A stretch of DNA of 64,000 nt from Tepidiformaceae bacterium. Lineage in GTDB: Bacteria > Chloroflexota > Dehalococcoidia > Tepidiformales > Tepidiformaceae. Below the pieces are notes generated by a model. It saw nothing but the letters and a program-made list of their open reading frames with translations. It was not told where the DNA came from and searched no databases. This document shows, in pieces, positions 18,015 through 26,694 of this stretch. Position numbers and translations under genes: made by a program. Numbering within the stretch: the first letter of the stretch is position 1; each line of letters begins with the position of its first letter. The stretch is taken from the NCBI GenBank assembly GCA_958295975.1, contig OY282446.1, positions 1 to 64,000 of the forward strand. The letters are read 5' to 3'.

Positions 18015-18020
18015 ACCCTA
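18015..18020 (-). promoter_or_regulatory. -10 element, leaderless type
   Basis: TAGGGT on the minus strand, 7 nt before the ATG at 18007, with no ribosome binding site. Divergent from the suf promoter about 30 bp away. Confidence 0.45.
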
Positions 18021-18047
18021 GCAGGAATGCCCAAGGCGGATGCGTGG

Positions 18048-18053
18048 TACGAT
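18048..18053 (+). promoter_or_regulatory. -10 element of the suf operon
   Basis: TACGAT, upstream of a 5' stem-loop and the AAGGAG ribosome binding site of sufC. No good -35, which may indicate an activator or repressor-governed promoter. Confidence 0.45.
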
Positions 18054-18061
18054 GGGCGGGA

Positions 18062-18083
18062 GCGGGCGCGAAGGGCCGCCCGC
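18062..18083 (+). promoter_or_regulatory. 5' stem-loop in sufC leader
   Basis: GCGGGCG (18062-18068) pairs with CGCCCGC (18077-18083), loop 8 nt, starting at the expected transcription start. Immediately followed by the ribosome binding site. Confidence 0.4.
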
Positions 18084-18096
18084 GCGAAGGAGAGGC

Positions 18097-18855
18097 ATGA
18101 GCGAAGCGCCGCTGCTCGAGATCGAGGGCCTGCGCGCCAGCGTGGCGGGCAAGGAGATCCTGACGGGGCTGAGCCTGACCGTGCGCGCGGGCGAGGTGCA
18201 CGCCATCATGGGGCCGAACGGCTCCGGCAAAAGCACGCTGGCGAACACGCTCATGGGCAATCCGCGCTACGCCGTCACGGGCGGCACGGCGCGTTTCCGC
18301 GGGGAACCGCTGGAGGGGCTGGCGCCGGACGAGCGCGCGCGGCGCGGCCTCTTCCTCGCCTTCCAGTATCCGGTGGCGGTGCCGGGCGTGACGGTCGTGA
18401 ACTTCCTGCGCCAAGCGGTGAACGCCGTGCGCGGGGAGGAGCTGCCGGTGCGCGAATTCCGCCAGAACCTGTTCGCGCGCATGGAGCAGCTGCGGGTGGA
18501 CCGCGATTTCGCGCGGCGCTACCTGAACGACGGCTTCAGCGGCGGCGAGAAGAAGCGCGCGGAGATGCTGCAGCTGGCCATGCTGCAGCCGCGGCTGGCG
18601 GTGCTGGACGAGACCGATTCGGGGCTCGACATCGACGCCCTGCGCACGGTCGCGGACGGCGTGAACGCGCTCATGAACGAAGAGATGGGGCTGCTGCTGA
18701 TCACGCACTACCAGCGGCTCCTCAATTACATCCGCCCCCGGTTCGTGCATGTGCTGATGGGCGGGCGCATCGTGCGGTCGGGCGGGCCCGAGCTCGCCGA
18801 GGAGCTCGAGGCGAGCGGATACGACGCCATGGAGCCGGCCGCGCCCACGGCCTGA
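18097..18855 (+). CDS. sufC: Fe-S cluster assembly ATPase SufC
   Basis: A 252-residue ABC-type ATPase that drives the SufBCD scaffold. Walker A GPNGSGKST is at 39-47, the signature FSGGEKKR at about 147-154 and Walker B LAVLDETDSGLD near 166-177, with the Suf-specific DETDSGLD wording. Start at 18097 with AAGGAG about 7 nt upstream; an upstream in-frame ATG would add 19 non-conserved residues. First gene of sufC-B-D-S-U-T. Confidence 0.96.
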   Translation: MSEAPLLEIEGLRASVAGKEILTGLSLTVRAGEVHAIMGPNGSGKSTLANTLMGNPRYAVTGGTARFRGEPLEGLAPDERARRGLFLAFQYPVAVPGVTVVNFLRQAVNAVRGEELPVREFRQNLFARMEQLRVDRDFARRYLNDGFSGGEKKRAEMLQLAMLQPRLAVLDETDSGLDIDALRTVADGVNALMNEEMGLLLITHYQRLLNYIRPRFVHVLMGGRIVRSGGPELAEELEASGYDAMEPAAPTA

Positions 18856-18873
18856 CCGGAGAGGAGACGAGCG

Positions 18874-20277
18874 ATGACGGCGACGCAGACGGTCCGCGAG
18901 GACGGGTACAAGTGGGGCTTCTTCGACGAGGAGGAAGCGCTCTTCAAGGCGAACAAGGGGCTCACCGCGGGGATCGTGAACACCATCTCCGAGCTGAAGA
19001 ACGAGCCCGCGTGGATGCGCGAGCAGCGCCTGCGCGCGCTCGACCTCTTCCGCGAGAAGGAGAACCCGCCCTGGGGCACGAAGCTGCTGGAGTCGATCGA
19101 TTTCGACGACATCCACTACTTCGTGCGCGCCACCGACCGCGACGAGCGCTCGTGGGACGACGTGCCCGAGTACATCCGCCGCACGTTCGACAAGCTGGGC
19201 ATCCCCGAGGCGGAGAAGAAGTTCCTCGCGGGCGTGGGCGCGCAGTACGACTCCGAGGTGGTCTACCACAACATCCGCGAGGACCTGGAAAAGCTGGGCG
19301 TGCTCTTCCTCGGCATGGACCAGGCGCTGGCCGAGCACGAGGACATCGTGCGCCAGTACTTCGGCACGGTGGTGCCCGCGGGCGACAACAAGTACGCCGC
19401 CCTCAACAGCGCCGTGTGGTCGGGCGGGTCGTTCATCTACGTGCCGCCCGGGGTGAAGGTGGACATCCCCCTGCAGGCCTATTTCCGCATCAACACGGAG
19501 AACATGGGGCAGTTCGAGCGCACGCTGATCATCGCGGACGAGGGCAGCCAGGTGCACTACGTGGAGGGCTGCACGGCCCCCGTCTACAGCAGCGACTCGC
19601 TGCACAGCGCGGTGGTGGAGATCATCGTGAAGAAGGGCGCGCGCGTGCGCTACACGACCATCCAGAACTGGTCCAACAACGTCTACAACCTCGTGACGAA
19701 GCGCGCCGCCGCCTACGAGGACGCGGTGATGGAGTGGGTGGACGGGAACCTGGGCTCGAAGCTGACGATGAAGTTCCCCAGCGTCTTCCTGCTGGAGCCC
19801 GGGGCGCACGGCGAGATTCTGTCGCTGGCCTTCGCGGGCGAGGGGCAGCACCAGGACGCGGGCGGCAAGGTCGTGCACCTCGCCCCCGACACCACCTCCA
19901 CCATCGTCTCCAAGTCGCTCAGCAAGGACGGCGGGCGCACCAGCTACCGCGGCCTGCTGAAGGTGGCCGAGGGCTGCGACAACGTGCGCTCCAGCGTGCG
20001 CTGCGACGCCCTGCTGCTGGACGAGGAGTCGCGCTCCGACACCTACCCCACGATGGAGGTGGACGCGCCCGACGTCTCGATCGAGCACGAGGCCTACGTG
20101 TCCAGGCTGAGCGAGGAGCAGCTGTTCTATCTGCAGACGCGCGGGCTGAGCGAGGACGCCGCGGCCAAGATGATCGTCAACGGCTTCGTCGAGCCGATCG
20201 TCAAGGAGCTGCCGATGGAGTACGCCGTGGAGCTGAACCGCCTGATCGAAATGCACATGGAAGGCGCCATCGGCTAG
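18874..20277 (+). CDS. sufB: Fe-S cluster assembly protein SufB
   Basis: A 467-residue SufB with the parallel beta-helix core. Typical family motifs are [50 protein letters not shown] and the C-terminal [10 protein letters not shown]-like region with [18 protein letters not shown]. It forms the SufBC2D scaffold on which clusters are built from SufS/SufU sulfur. ATG preceded by GGAGAGGA. Length matches the family. Confidence 0.97.
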   Translation: MTATQTVREDGYKWGFFDEEEALFKANKGLTAGIVNTISELKNEPAWMREQRLRALDLFREKENPPWGTKLLESIDFDDIHYFVRATDRDERSWDDVPEYIRRTFDKLGIPEAEKKFLAGVGAQYDSEVVYHNIREDLEKLGVLFLGMDQALAEHEDIVRQYFGTVVPAGDNKYAALNSAVWSGGSFIYVPPGVKVDIPLQAYFRINTENMGQFERTLIIADEGSQVHYVEGCTAPVYSSDSLHSAVVEIIVKKGARVRYTTIQNWSNNVYNLVTKRAAAYEDAVMEWVDGNLGSKLTMKFPSVFLLEPGAHGEILSLAFAGEGQHQDAGGKVVHLAPDTTSTIVSKSLSKDGGRTSYRGLLKVAEGCDNVRSSVRCDALLLDEESRSDTYPTMEVDAPDVSIEHEAYVSRLSEEQLFYLQTRGLSEDAAAKMIVNGFVEPIVKELPMEYAVELNRLIEMHMEGAIG

Positions 20278-20296
20278 GCCGGGGCGCGCGACGGAC

Positions 20297-21589
20297 ATGA
20301 CCACCGCCACGGACGCCGCCGCCCTCGGGGAGGCGCTCACCCCCGCGGCGAGCCGCGCCCTGGGGGAGGCGCTGGGCGACGGCGCGACGGTGGCGGCCCT
20401 GCGCGCGCGCGGGGCGGCGGCGCTGGCGCACGCGGCCATGCCCTCGCCCGCGCGCGACCGCCCCTGGAAGTACGTCGACGCCGCCAGCCTCGACCTCTCG
20501 CGTCTGGCCCCGCCGTCCGCGCCGCGCGAGGCGCCCGCGGGCGACCCGCTCGCGCCCGGCTCGCTGCTGCTGCGCGACGGCGGCGCGACGGGACGCGGGC
20601 CGACGCCGGCGGGGCTGACGCTGGCCCCCTTCGGCGACGCCGGGGAGGAGGCGCTGGCGCGGCTGGGCGAGGCCCTCGCGCCCGACGGCGGCGACCGCCT
20701 GCGCGCGCTCCACTACGCCTTCCTGCGCGGCGGCGTGGCGGCGATCGCGGCGGCGGGCGCGGAGATCGCGGCGCCCGCGCGCATCACGCGCGAGTTCACG
20801 GCGGACGGGACGCTGGCCGCGCCGCACACGCTCATCGTCGCGGGCGCGAACAGCCGCCTCACCGTCATCGAGGAGTACCGCTCGGACGAGGGCGAGCTGG
20901 CCGTGCTGCCCGCCGTCGAGATTCTGGCCGGGCCGGGCGCCGCCGTGCGCTACGCGGCGCTGCACCGCTGGGGATCGGGGACGCGCGCGTTCGCCGGCCA
21001 GCGCGCCCTCACGGAGCGCGACGCCGCCGTCGTGAGCCTCAGTCTGGTGACGGGCGGGCGGCTGGTGAAGGGCGCCATCGCCTCCTCGCTCACGGGGCGG
21101 GGATCGAGCAGTGAGCTGTACGGCCTCGCCGTGGGCGGGGGCGACGGGCACATCGATTTCGACACGCTGCAGGACCACGTGGCCGAGGACACGCGCAGCG
21201 ACCTGCTCTTCAAATCGGCGCTGGGGGGGCGCTCGCGGGCCGTCTACTACGGCGTCACGCGCGTGGGGCTGGGGGCGCGGCGCGCGGACGCGCACCAGGA
21301 GAACCGCAACCTGCTGCTCAGCCGCGCGTCCCGGGCGGACAGCGACCCCGTGCTCGAAATCCTCACGAACGACGTGTCGCGCGTGAGCCACGGGGCGACG
21401 GCGGGTCCGGTGGACCAGGAGGAGCTGTTCTACATCCAGTCGCGCGGGCTCACGCGCGAGGGGGCGGTGAGCCTGCTGGTGCGCGGCTTCCTCGGCGAGG
21501 CGCTCGATCGCGGCGCGCCCGAGGGGACGCGCGAGGAGCTGGGCGCGCTCGTGGACGCCAGGCTGCGGGAGCTGGGGGCGAGGGCGTGA
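20297..21589 (+). CDS. sufD: Fe-S cluster assembly protein SufD
   Basis: A 430-residue SufD, partner of SufB, sharing the C-terminal SufBD fold: ENRNLLLS, DPVLEILTNDVSRVSHGATAG and the QEELFYIQSRGL segment with its conserved histidine. The N-terminal third is less conserved but keeps the RPWKYVD motif. The stop overlaps sufS in GTGA. Confidence 0.95.
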   Translation: MTTATDAAALGEALTPAASRALGEALGDGATVAALRARGAAALAHAAMPSPARDRPWKYVDAASLDLSRLAPPSAPREAPAGDPLAPGSLLLRDGGATGRGPTPAGLTLAPFGDAGEEALARLGEALAPDGGDRLRALHYAFLRGGVAAIAAAGAEIAAPARITREFTADGTLAAPHTLIVAGANSRLTVIEEYRSDEGELAVLPAVEILAGPGAAVRYAALHRWGSGTRAFAGQRALTERDAAVVSLSLVTGGRLVKGAIASSLTGRGSSSELYGLAVGGGDGHIDFDTLQDHVAEDTRSDLLFKSALGGRSRAVYYGVTRVGLGARRADAHQENRNLLLSRASRADSDPVLEILTNDVSRVSHGATAGPVDQEELFYIQSRGLTREGAVSLLVRGFLGEALDRGAPEGTREELGALVDARLRELGARA

Positions 21590-22839
21590 GCGCGGCCCTC
21601 GACGCGGCGCGGCTGCGGGCCGATTTCCCCATCCTCGCGCGCGAGGTGAACGGCCACCCCCTCGTCTACCTCGACAACGCCGCCACCACGCAGAAGCCGC
21701 GCGCCGTGATCGACGCCCTCGCGCACTACTACGAGACGCAGAACGCGAACATCCACCGCGGCATCCACGCGCTCGCGGTGGAGGCCACGGAGGCCTACGA
21801 GGAGGCGCGCGGCAAGGCGGCGCGGCACATCGGCGCGCGGGCCGAGGACGTGGTGTTCACGCGCAACGCCACGGAGTCCATCAACCTCGTGGCGCGGGCC
21901 TGGGGCGACGCCCGCGTGGGGGAGGGCGACGAGATCGTCCTCACGATCATGGAGCACCATTCGAACATCGTGCCCTGGCAGCAGCTGGCGGGGCGCACGG
22001 GCGCGCGCCTGCGCTACGCGGGCATCGACGCGGAGGGGCGGCTCGACCTCGATTCGCTGCGCGCCGCGATCGGGCCGCGCACGAAGCTCGTGGCAGTGAC
22101 GCACATGTCGAACGTGCTGGGCTCGGTCACGCCCGTGGCCGAAGTGGCCGCGATGGCGCGGGCGGCGGGCGCGGCGGTGCTGGTGGACGGCGCGCAGAGC
22201 GCCCCCCATCTGCCCGTGGACGCGCCCGCGCTGGGCTGCGATTTCTTCGCCTTTTCCGCGCACAAGATGCTGGGGCCGACGGGCGTGGGCGCGCTCTGGG
22301 CGCGTCCGGGGCTGCTGGCGGAGATGGACCCCTTCCTCGGCGGCGGCGAGATGATCGCGCTGGTGCGCGAGGAGGAATCGACCTGGGCGGAGCCGCCCAA
22401 CCGCTTCGAGGCGGGCACGCCCAACATCGCGGGCGTGATCGCCTTCGGGGCGGCGCTGGACTACCTGCGCGGCGTGGGCATGGAGGCCGTGCACGCGCAC
22501 GAGCGGGAGCTGACGGCCCGCGCCATCGAGGCCCTGTCGCGCACGGGGGGCGTGACCCTGCACGGCCCGCGCGACGTGGAGGCGCGCGGCGGCGTGGTCA
22601 GCTTCACGCTGGAGGGGGCGCACCCGCACGACGTGAGCACCATCGTGGACGCGCGCGGCGTGGCCATCCGCGCGGGGCACCACTGCGCCCAGCCGCTCAT
22701 GCGCCATCTGGGCGTGGCGGCCACGAACCGCGCCAGCTTCACCCTCTACAATGAGGCGAGCGAAATCGATGTCCTCGTCGAGGCGCTCGACGAGGTGAAA
22801 CGGATTTTCGGGCGTGTCGAGAGCCGAACCGCCGTTTGA
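21586..22839 (+). CDS. sufS: Cysteine desulfurase SufS
   Basis: A 417-residue type II cysteine desulfurase. Lys227 in SAHKMLGPTG binds pyridoxal phosphate, and the sulfur-accepting Cys367 lies in RAGHHCAQPLM. The N-terminal YLDNAATTQKP and ENIHRG-like (NANIHRG) motifs are as in SufS. GTG start overlapping the sufD stop. The 3' end overlaps sufU by 26 nt in another frame. Confidence 0.96.
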   Translation: MSAALDAARLRADFPILAREVNGHPLVYLDNAATTQKPRAVIDALAHYYETQNANIHRGIHALAVEATEAYEEARGKAARHIGARAEDVVFTRNATESINLVARAWGDARVGEGDEIVLTIMEHHSNIVPWQQLAGRTGARLRYAGIDAEGRLDLDSLRAAIGPRTKLVAVTHMSNVLGSVTPVAEVAAMARAAGAAVLVDGAQSAPHLPVDAPALGCDFFAFSAHKMLGPTGVGALWARPGLLAEMDPFLGGGEMIALVREEESTWAEPPNRFEAGTPNIAGVIAFGAALDYLRGVGMEAVHAHERELTARAIEALSRTGGVTLHGPRDVEARGGVVSFTLEGAHPHDVSTIVDARGVAIRAGHHCAQPLMRHLGVAATNRASFTLYNEASEIDVLVEALDEVKRIFGRVESRTAV

Positions 22840-23266
22840 CGACCTCTACCGCGAGGTCATTCTGGACCACTACCGGAGGCCCCGGAACGCGGGCGCGCTG
22901 GACGTGCCCACGCACCGGGCGGAGGGGCTGAACCCCCTCTGCGGCGACGAGGTGGCGCTCGAACTGGTCGTCGAGGGCGACACCATCCGCGCCACCGCCT
23001 TCCGCGGGCGGGGCTGCTCCATCAGCCAGTCCAGCGCCAGCATGATGACGGAGCGCATCCGCGGGGCGACGGTCGCGGAGACGCGGCGGCTGATGGAGCT
23101 GTTCGAGGCGCAGCTGACGGAGGACGCCGAGCCCGATCCGGCGCTGGGCGACCTCGAGGCGCTCCACGGCGTGGCCCAGTTCCCCGTGCGCGTGAAGTGC
23201 GCGCTGCTGTGCTGGAAGGTGCTGCGCGAGGCCCTGACGCCCATCGAAACCGTCGACGACCGCTAG
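22814..23266 (+). CDS. sufU: Sulfur-transfer protein SufU
   Basis: A 150-residue IscU-like protein. The ligands Cys43, Asp45 (CGD), Cys68 and Cys129 match the Zn-dependent SufU sulfurtransferase type, which accepts sulfur from SufS. An insert between the second and third cysteines, typical of SufU rather than IscU, is present. GTG start inside the end of sufS (26-nt overlap), so translation is coupled. Confidence 0.93.
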   Translation: MSRAEPPFDDLYREVILDHYRRPRNAGALDVPTHRAEGLNPLCGDEVALELVVEGDTIRATAFRGRGCSISQSSASMMTERIRGATVAETRRLMELFEAQLTEDAEPDPALGDLEALHGVAQFPVRVKCALLCWKVLREALTPIETVDDR

Positions 23267-23282
23267 CGAAGGAGGAGCCGAC

Positions 23283-23609
23283 ATGGCCGAAACCGGGACG
23301 AAGGCGCGCCCCACGGACGAGGAGCTGCGCGAGCGCATCCGCGAGGTGAAGGACCCCGAGATCGACATGAGCATCGTCGACCTGGGGCTCGTCTACGACA
23401 TCGAGTGGGACGACGGCACGGTGAACGTGCGCATGACGCTCACCAGCCCGGGCTGTCCGCTGGGGCCCATCATCCGCGGGGCCGTCTACGCCAAGGTGAA
23501 GGACATGCCCGGCGTGGAGGACGTGGACGTCGAGATCGTGTGGAACCCGCCGTGGGACCCGCGCACGATGGCGAGCGAGGACGTGAAGATGGCGCTCGGC
23601 ATCTGGTAG
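23283..23609 (+). CDS. SufT / MIP18-family Fe-S assembly factor
   Basis: A 108-residue DUF59 (MIP18/PaaD-like) protein. The N-terminal ELRERIREVKDPEIDMSIVDLGLVYDI and the TSPGCPLGPIIRG motif with Cys58 are characteristic, as is the C-terminal VWNPPWDP. Proteins of this family help in Fe-S maturation and are commonly the last gene of suf operons. ATG preceded by AAGGAGGAG. Confidence 0.92.
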   Translation: MAETGTKARPTDEELRERIREVKDPEIDMSIVDLGLVYDIEWDDGTVNVRMTLTSPGCPLGPIIRGAVYAKVKDMPGVEDVDVEIVWNPPWDPRTMASEDVKMALGIW

Positions 23610-23639
23610 GGCGCGGGGGCCGCGCGGCGGGGAGCGCCG

Positions 23640-24074
23640 ATGGCGTGCGAACAGGAGACGGCCGCGATCCTGCGCGGGGCGGGCCAGCGCGTCACGCCCC
23701 AGCGGCTGCTCGTGGCCGCCGTGCTGCGCCACGCCGGGCGGCACCTGAGCGCCGCCGAGATCGCGCGCGAGGTGCGCGCCCGCTACCCCGTCGTCGACGT
23801 CAGCACCATCTACCGCACGGTGGAGATGCTGAAGGGGCTGCACCTGGCCACGGCCACGGACATGGGCGGCGACGACCTCCTCTTCGAGTGGTCCGCGGGC
23901 GAGGCGCATCACCACCTCATCTGCTCGCGCTGCCGCGCCATGCAGGTGCTCGACCGCGACTACCTGGACGGGCTGGCGGAGCGCGTGGGGCGCGACTTCG
24001 GCTTCCAGGCCGACGTGCACCACTTCGCCATCTTCGGCGTCTGCCGCGACTGCCGCGAGGGGGCCGGGGCGTGA
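23640..24074 (+). CDS. Fur-family metal-responsive transcription factor
   Basis: A 144-residue winged-helix regulator. The recognition region STIYRTVEMLKGLHL lies near residues 55-69. Two CxxC pairs (Cys95/Cys98 and Cys135/Cys138) give the structural zinc. Histidines 90-92 and HVHHF-like residues 127-128 supply the regulatory metal site. It cannot be assigned to Fur, Zur or PerR by eye. It sits 30 nt after sufT and its stop overlaps glcD (GTGA), making iron control of suf and/or glycolate oxidation an obvious hypothesis. No clear AT-rich Fur box is visible nearby. Confidence 0.92.
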   Translation: MACEQETAAILRGAGQRVTPQRLLVAAVLRHAGRHLSAAEIAREVRARYPVVDVSTIYRTVEMLKGLHLATATDMGGDDLLFEWSAGEAHHHLICSRCRAMQVLDRDYLDGLAERVGRDFGFQADVHHFAIFGVCRDCREGAGA

Positions 24075-25519
24075 GCGCGCCGGATGCGCTGCTGCGGGAG
24101 CTGCGCCGCGCGGTGGGGGACGCGCACGTGCTCGACCGCCCCGAAGACCTGCTCGTCTACGAGCTGGACGGCACGATCGACCGCTCCCTTCCCGACGCCG
24201 TCGTCTTCCCCGACGGCGCGGAGCAGACGCGCGCGGTGGCGCGCGCCTGCCGGGCGCACGGCGTTCCGCTGACGCCGCGGGGCGCGGGCACGGGGCTGAG
24301 CGGCGGGGCGGTGGCGGCGCGCGGGGGCGTGGTGCTGGCCACGGCGCGCATGCGGCGCATCCTCTCCATCGATCCGGTCGAGCGCGTGGCCGTGGTGGAG
24401 CCGGGCGTCGCCAACATCGAGCTGTCGGAGGCGGCGGCGGCGCACGGCCTCTTCTACGCGCCCGATCCGAGCAGCCAGAAGGCCTGCACCATCGGCGGGA
24501 ACGTGGCCGAGAACGCGGGCGGGCCGCACTGCCTCGCCCTCGGCGTCACCACCAACCACGTGCTGGGCATGGAGGTGGTGACGGCGGACGGCGAGATCGA
24601 GTGGCTGGGGAGCCTCGGCCCGGAGGCGTCCGGCTACGACCTGCGCGGGCTCTTCACCGGCTCCGAGGGCACGCTCGGCGTGGCCACGAAGATCGCGGCG
24701 CGCCTGCTGCCCGCGCCCGACGCGGTGGTCACGCTGCTCGCCATCTTCGCGGACGTGGAGGCGGCCAGCGAGACGGTCTCGGCGGTCATCGGCGCGGGGC
24801 TCGTGCCCGCCGCGCTGGAGATGATCGACCGCGTCACGCTGCAGGCGGCGGAGGCGGGCCTGCGCTGCGGCTATCCGCCCGAGGCCGGGGCGGTGCTGCT
24901 GATCGAGCTGGACGGCATCGCCGCGGTCGTGGACGAACAGGCGCGGCGGGCGGAGGACGCCTGCCGCGCGCACGGCGCGAGCGAGATCCGCCGCGCCAGC
25001 GATCCGGTCGAGCGCGAGCGGCTGTGGAAGGGGCGCAAGGGCGCGATCGGGGCGCTGGGACGCATCGCGCCCAACTACTACCTGCTCGACGGCGTGGTGC
25101 CACGCTCCCGCCTGGTGGAGACGATGCGCGCCGTGGGGGACATCGCCGCCCGCCACGAATTCCCCGTGGCCAACGTGTTCCACGCCGGGGACGGCAACCT
25201 GCACCCCTGCCTGCTCTTCGACGAGCGCGAGGCGGGCGCGACGGCGCGCGTGCTGGAGGCGGGCGCCGAGATCATGCGCGTGTGCGTGGACGCGGGCGGC
25301 GCGCTCACGGGCGAGCACGGCGTGGGCTTCGAGAAGCAGCGCTTCATGCCCTGGCTCTACGGCGAGGCCGACCTCGAGAACATGGGGCGCGTGCGCGGCG
25401 TCTTCGGCAACGAGGGCGGCTTCAACCCCTGCAAGGTGCTGCCCGAGGGCACGGGCTGCGGCGAAACGGCGGGCCACGCGGGAGCGGTCGCCGCCGCCGG
25501 TCCCGGGGCCTGGGTCTGA
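24071..25519 (+). CDS. glcD: Glycolate oxidase FAD subunit GlcD
   Basis: A 482-residue FAD-linked oxidase of the glycolate/D-lactate dehydrogenase family. The PCMH FAD domain has PRGAGTGLSGG near 77-87 and CTIGGNVAENAGGPHC near 138-153. The C-terminal FAD-oxidase domain contains NVFHAGDGNLHP and ALTGEHGVGFEK. It oxidises glycolate or a related 2-hydroxyacid, passing electrons to GlcF. GTG start overlapping the Fur-family stop; the stop overlaps glcE (TGATG). Confidence 0.93.
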   Translation: MSAPDALLRELRRAVGDAHVLDRPEDLLVYELDGTIDRSLPDAVVFPDGAEQTRAVARACRAHGVPLTPRGAGTGLSGGAVAARGGVVLATARMRRILSIDPVERVAVVEPGVANIELSEAAAAHGLFYAPDPSSQKACTIGGNVAENAGGPHCLALGVTTNHVLGMEVVTADGEIEWLGSLGPEASGYDLRGLFTGSEGTLGVATKIAARLLPAPDAVVTLLAIFADVEAASETVSAVIGAGLVPAALEMIDRVTLQAAEAGLRCGYPPEAGAVLLIELDGIAAVVDEQARRAEDACRAHGASEIRRASDPVERERLWKGRKGAIGALGRIAPNYYLLDGVVPRSRLVETMRAVGDIAARHEFPVANVFHAGDGNLHPCLLFDEREAGATARVLEAGAEIMRVCVDAGGALTGEHGVGFEKQRFMPWLYGEADLENMGRVRGVFGNEGGFNPCKVLPEGTGCGETAGHAGAVAAAGPGAWV

Positions 25520-26694
25520 TGGCGGGGGCCGTCGCCGCCGCGCCGCTGCTGGCCGGGCGCGCGCCCGAGGCCACGGTCGCGCCCGCCAGCCTCGGGGAGC
25601 TGCGCGCCGTCGTGGCCGAACGCGACGGGCGCACGCTCGTCCCCGTGGGCGGGGGCACGCAGCTGGCGCTCGGCGGCGCGCCCCGCGGACGCTTCGCGCT
25701 GCTCGACGTGCGCGCGGCGCTGGACGGCGAGATCGAGCACGAGCCCGCCGACCTGACCGTGATCGCGCCCGCGGGCGTCACGCTCGCCGCCCTCGACGCG
25801 CGGCTGGCGCAGGCGGGCCAGCGGCTGCCCATCGACCCGCCGCGCGCGCCGGAGGCCACCATCGGGGGCGCGCTGGCGACGGGCACGGGCGGACCGCTGC
25901 GCACGCGCCACGGCCCGCCGCGCGATTTCGCGCTGGGCATGACCGTGCTGCGCGCGGACGGCGAACTGGTGAAGGCGGGCGGGCGCGTGGTGAAGAACGT
26001 GACCGGCTACGACCTCATGCGCCTCTGGTGCGGCTCGCTCGGCACGCTGGGGATCATCGCGTCGGTCGCGCTGCGGGCCCTGCCGCGGCTGGAAACCGTC
26101 GACCTGCGCTTCCGCGCGGACTCGCTGGTGGAGGGACGGGCGCTGGCGGAACGCTTCGCGCGCGCCGACCTGCGGCCCGAACTGTTCGACCTGATCCGCG
26201 ACGGGGACGGCTGGCGCGGCATCGTGCGGCTGGCCGCGGGCGCGGTCGCCGGCGCGCGGGCCGTCGCCAGCGCGGACCTGGAGGCGTGCGACGAACGCGA
26301 GTACCTGGCGGCGCGCGACCTCGGCTTCGGCCCCGACGACGCCCTCACCCTGCGCGCCTCCTGCCCGATGGGCATGATCGCGGAGGTGGCCGGGGCCTTC
26401 GCGGCGCTGGCGCCAACGCGGATGCTGGCGCGCCCCCTCGCCCGCGAGGCGCGCGCCAGCTGGGAGGCCGGGGCGGCGCCGGAGGCCGGGGCGCTCGCGG
26501 AAACCGTGCGGGCGCTGCGGGCGGCGCTGGCGGAGAGCGGCGGCGACGTGGTGGCGGAGCGCCTGCCGGACGGCTGCCGGAACGCCGTCGAGCCCTGGGG
26601 CCGCCCGCGCGCGTTCCGGCGCATGGCGGCGGTGAAGGCCGCGTTCGACCCCGACGGGCGGCTCAACGCGGGCCGCTTCGTGGGCGGGCTCTAG
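25519..26694 (+). CDS. glcE: Glycolate oxidase subunit GlcE
   Basis: A 391-residue second FAD-binding subunit, with PVGGGTQLALGG near 43-54, a TIGGALATGTGGPLRTRHGP segment and the conserved VVKNVTGYDLMRLWCGSLGTLG. It lacks most of the GlcD C-terminal active-site region, as GlcE proteins do. Start at ATG 25519 overlaps the glcD stop by one base; glcF begins directly after its stop. Confidence 0.93.
   Translation: MAGAVAAAPLLAGRAPEATVAPASLGELRAVVAERDGRTLVPVGGGTQLALGGAPRGRFALLDVRAALDGEIEHEPADLTVIAPAGVTLAALDARLAQAGQRLPIDPPRAPEATIGGALATGTGGPLRTRHGPPRDFALGMTVLRADGELVKAGGRVVKNVTGYDLMRLWCGSLGTLGIIASVALRALPRLETVDLRFRADSLVEGRALAERFARADLRPELFDLIRDGDGWRGIVRLAAGAVAGARAVASADLEACDEREYLAARDLGFGPDDALTLRASCPMGMIAEVAGAFAALAPTRMLARPLAREARASWEAGAAPEAGALAETVRALRAALAESGGDVVAERLPDGCRNAVEPWGRPRAFRRMAAVKAAFDPDGRLNAGRFVGGL

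Noticed and set aside
23610-23639. Fur box in front of the Fur-family gene.
   Set aside because: The 30 nt are almost entirely G and C with no AT-rich inverted repeat.
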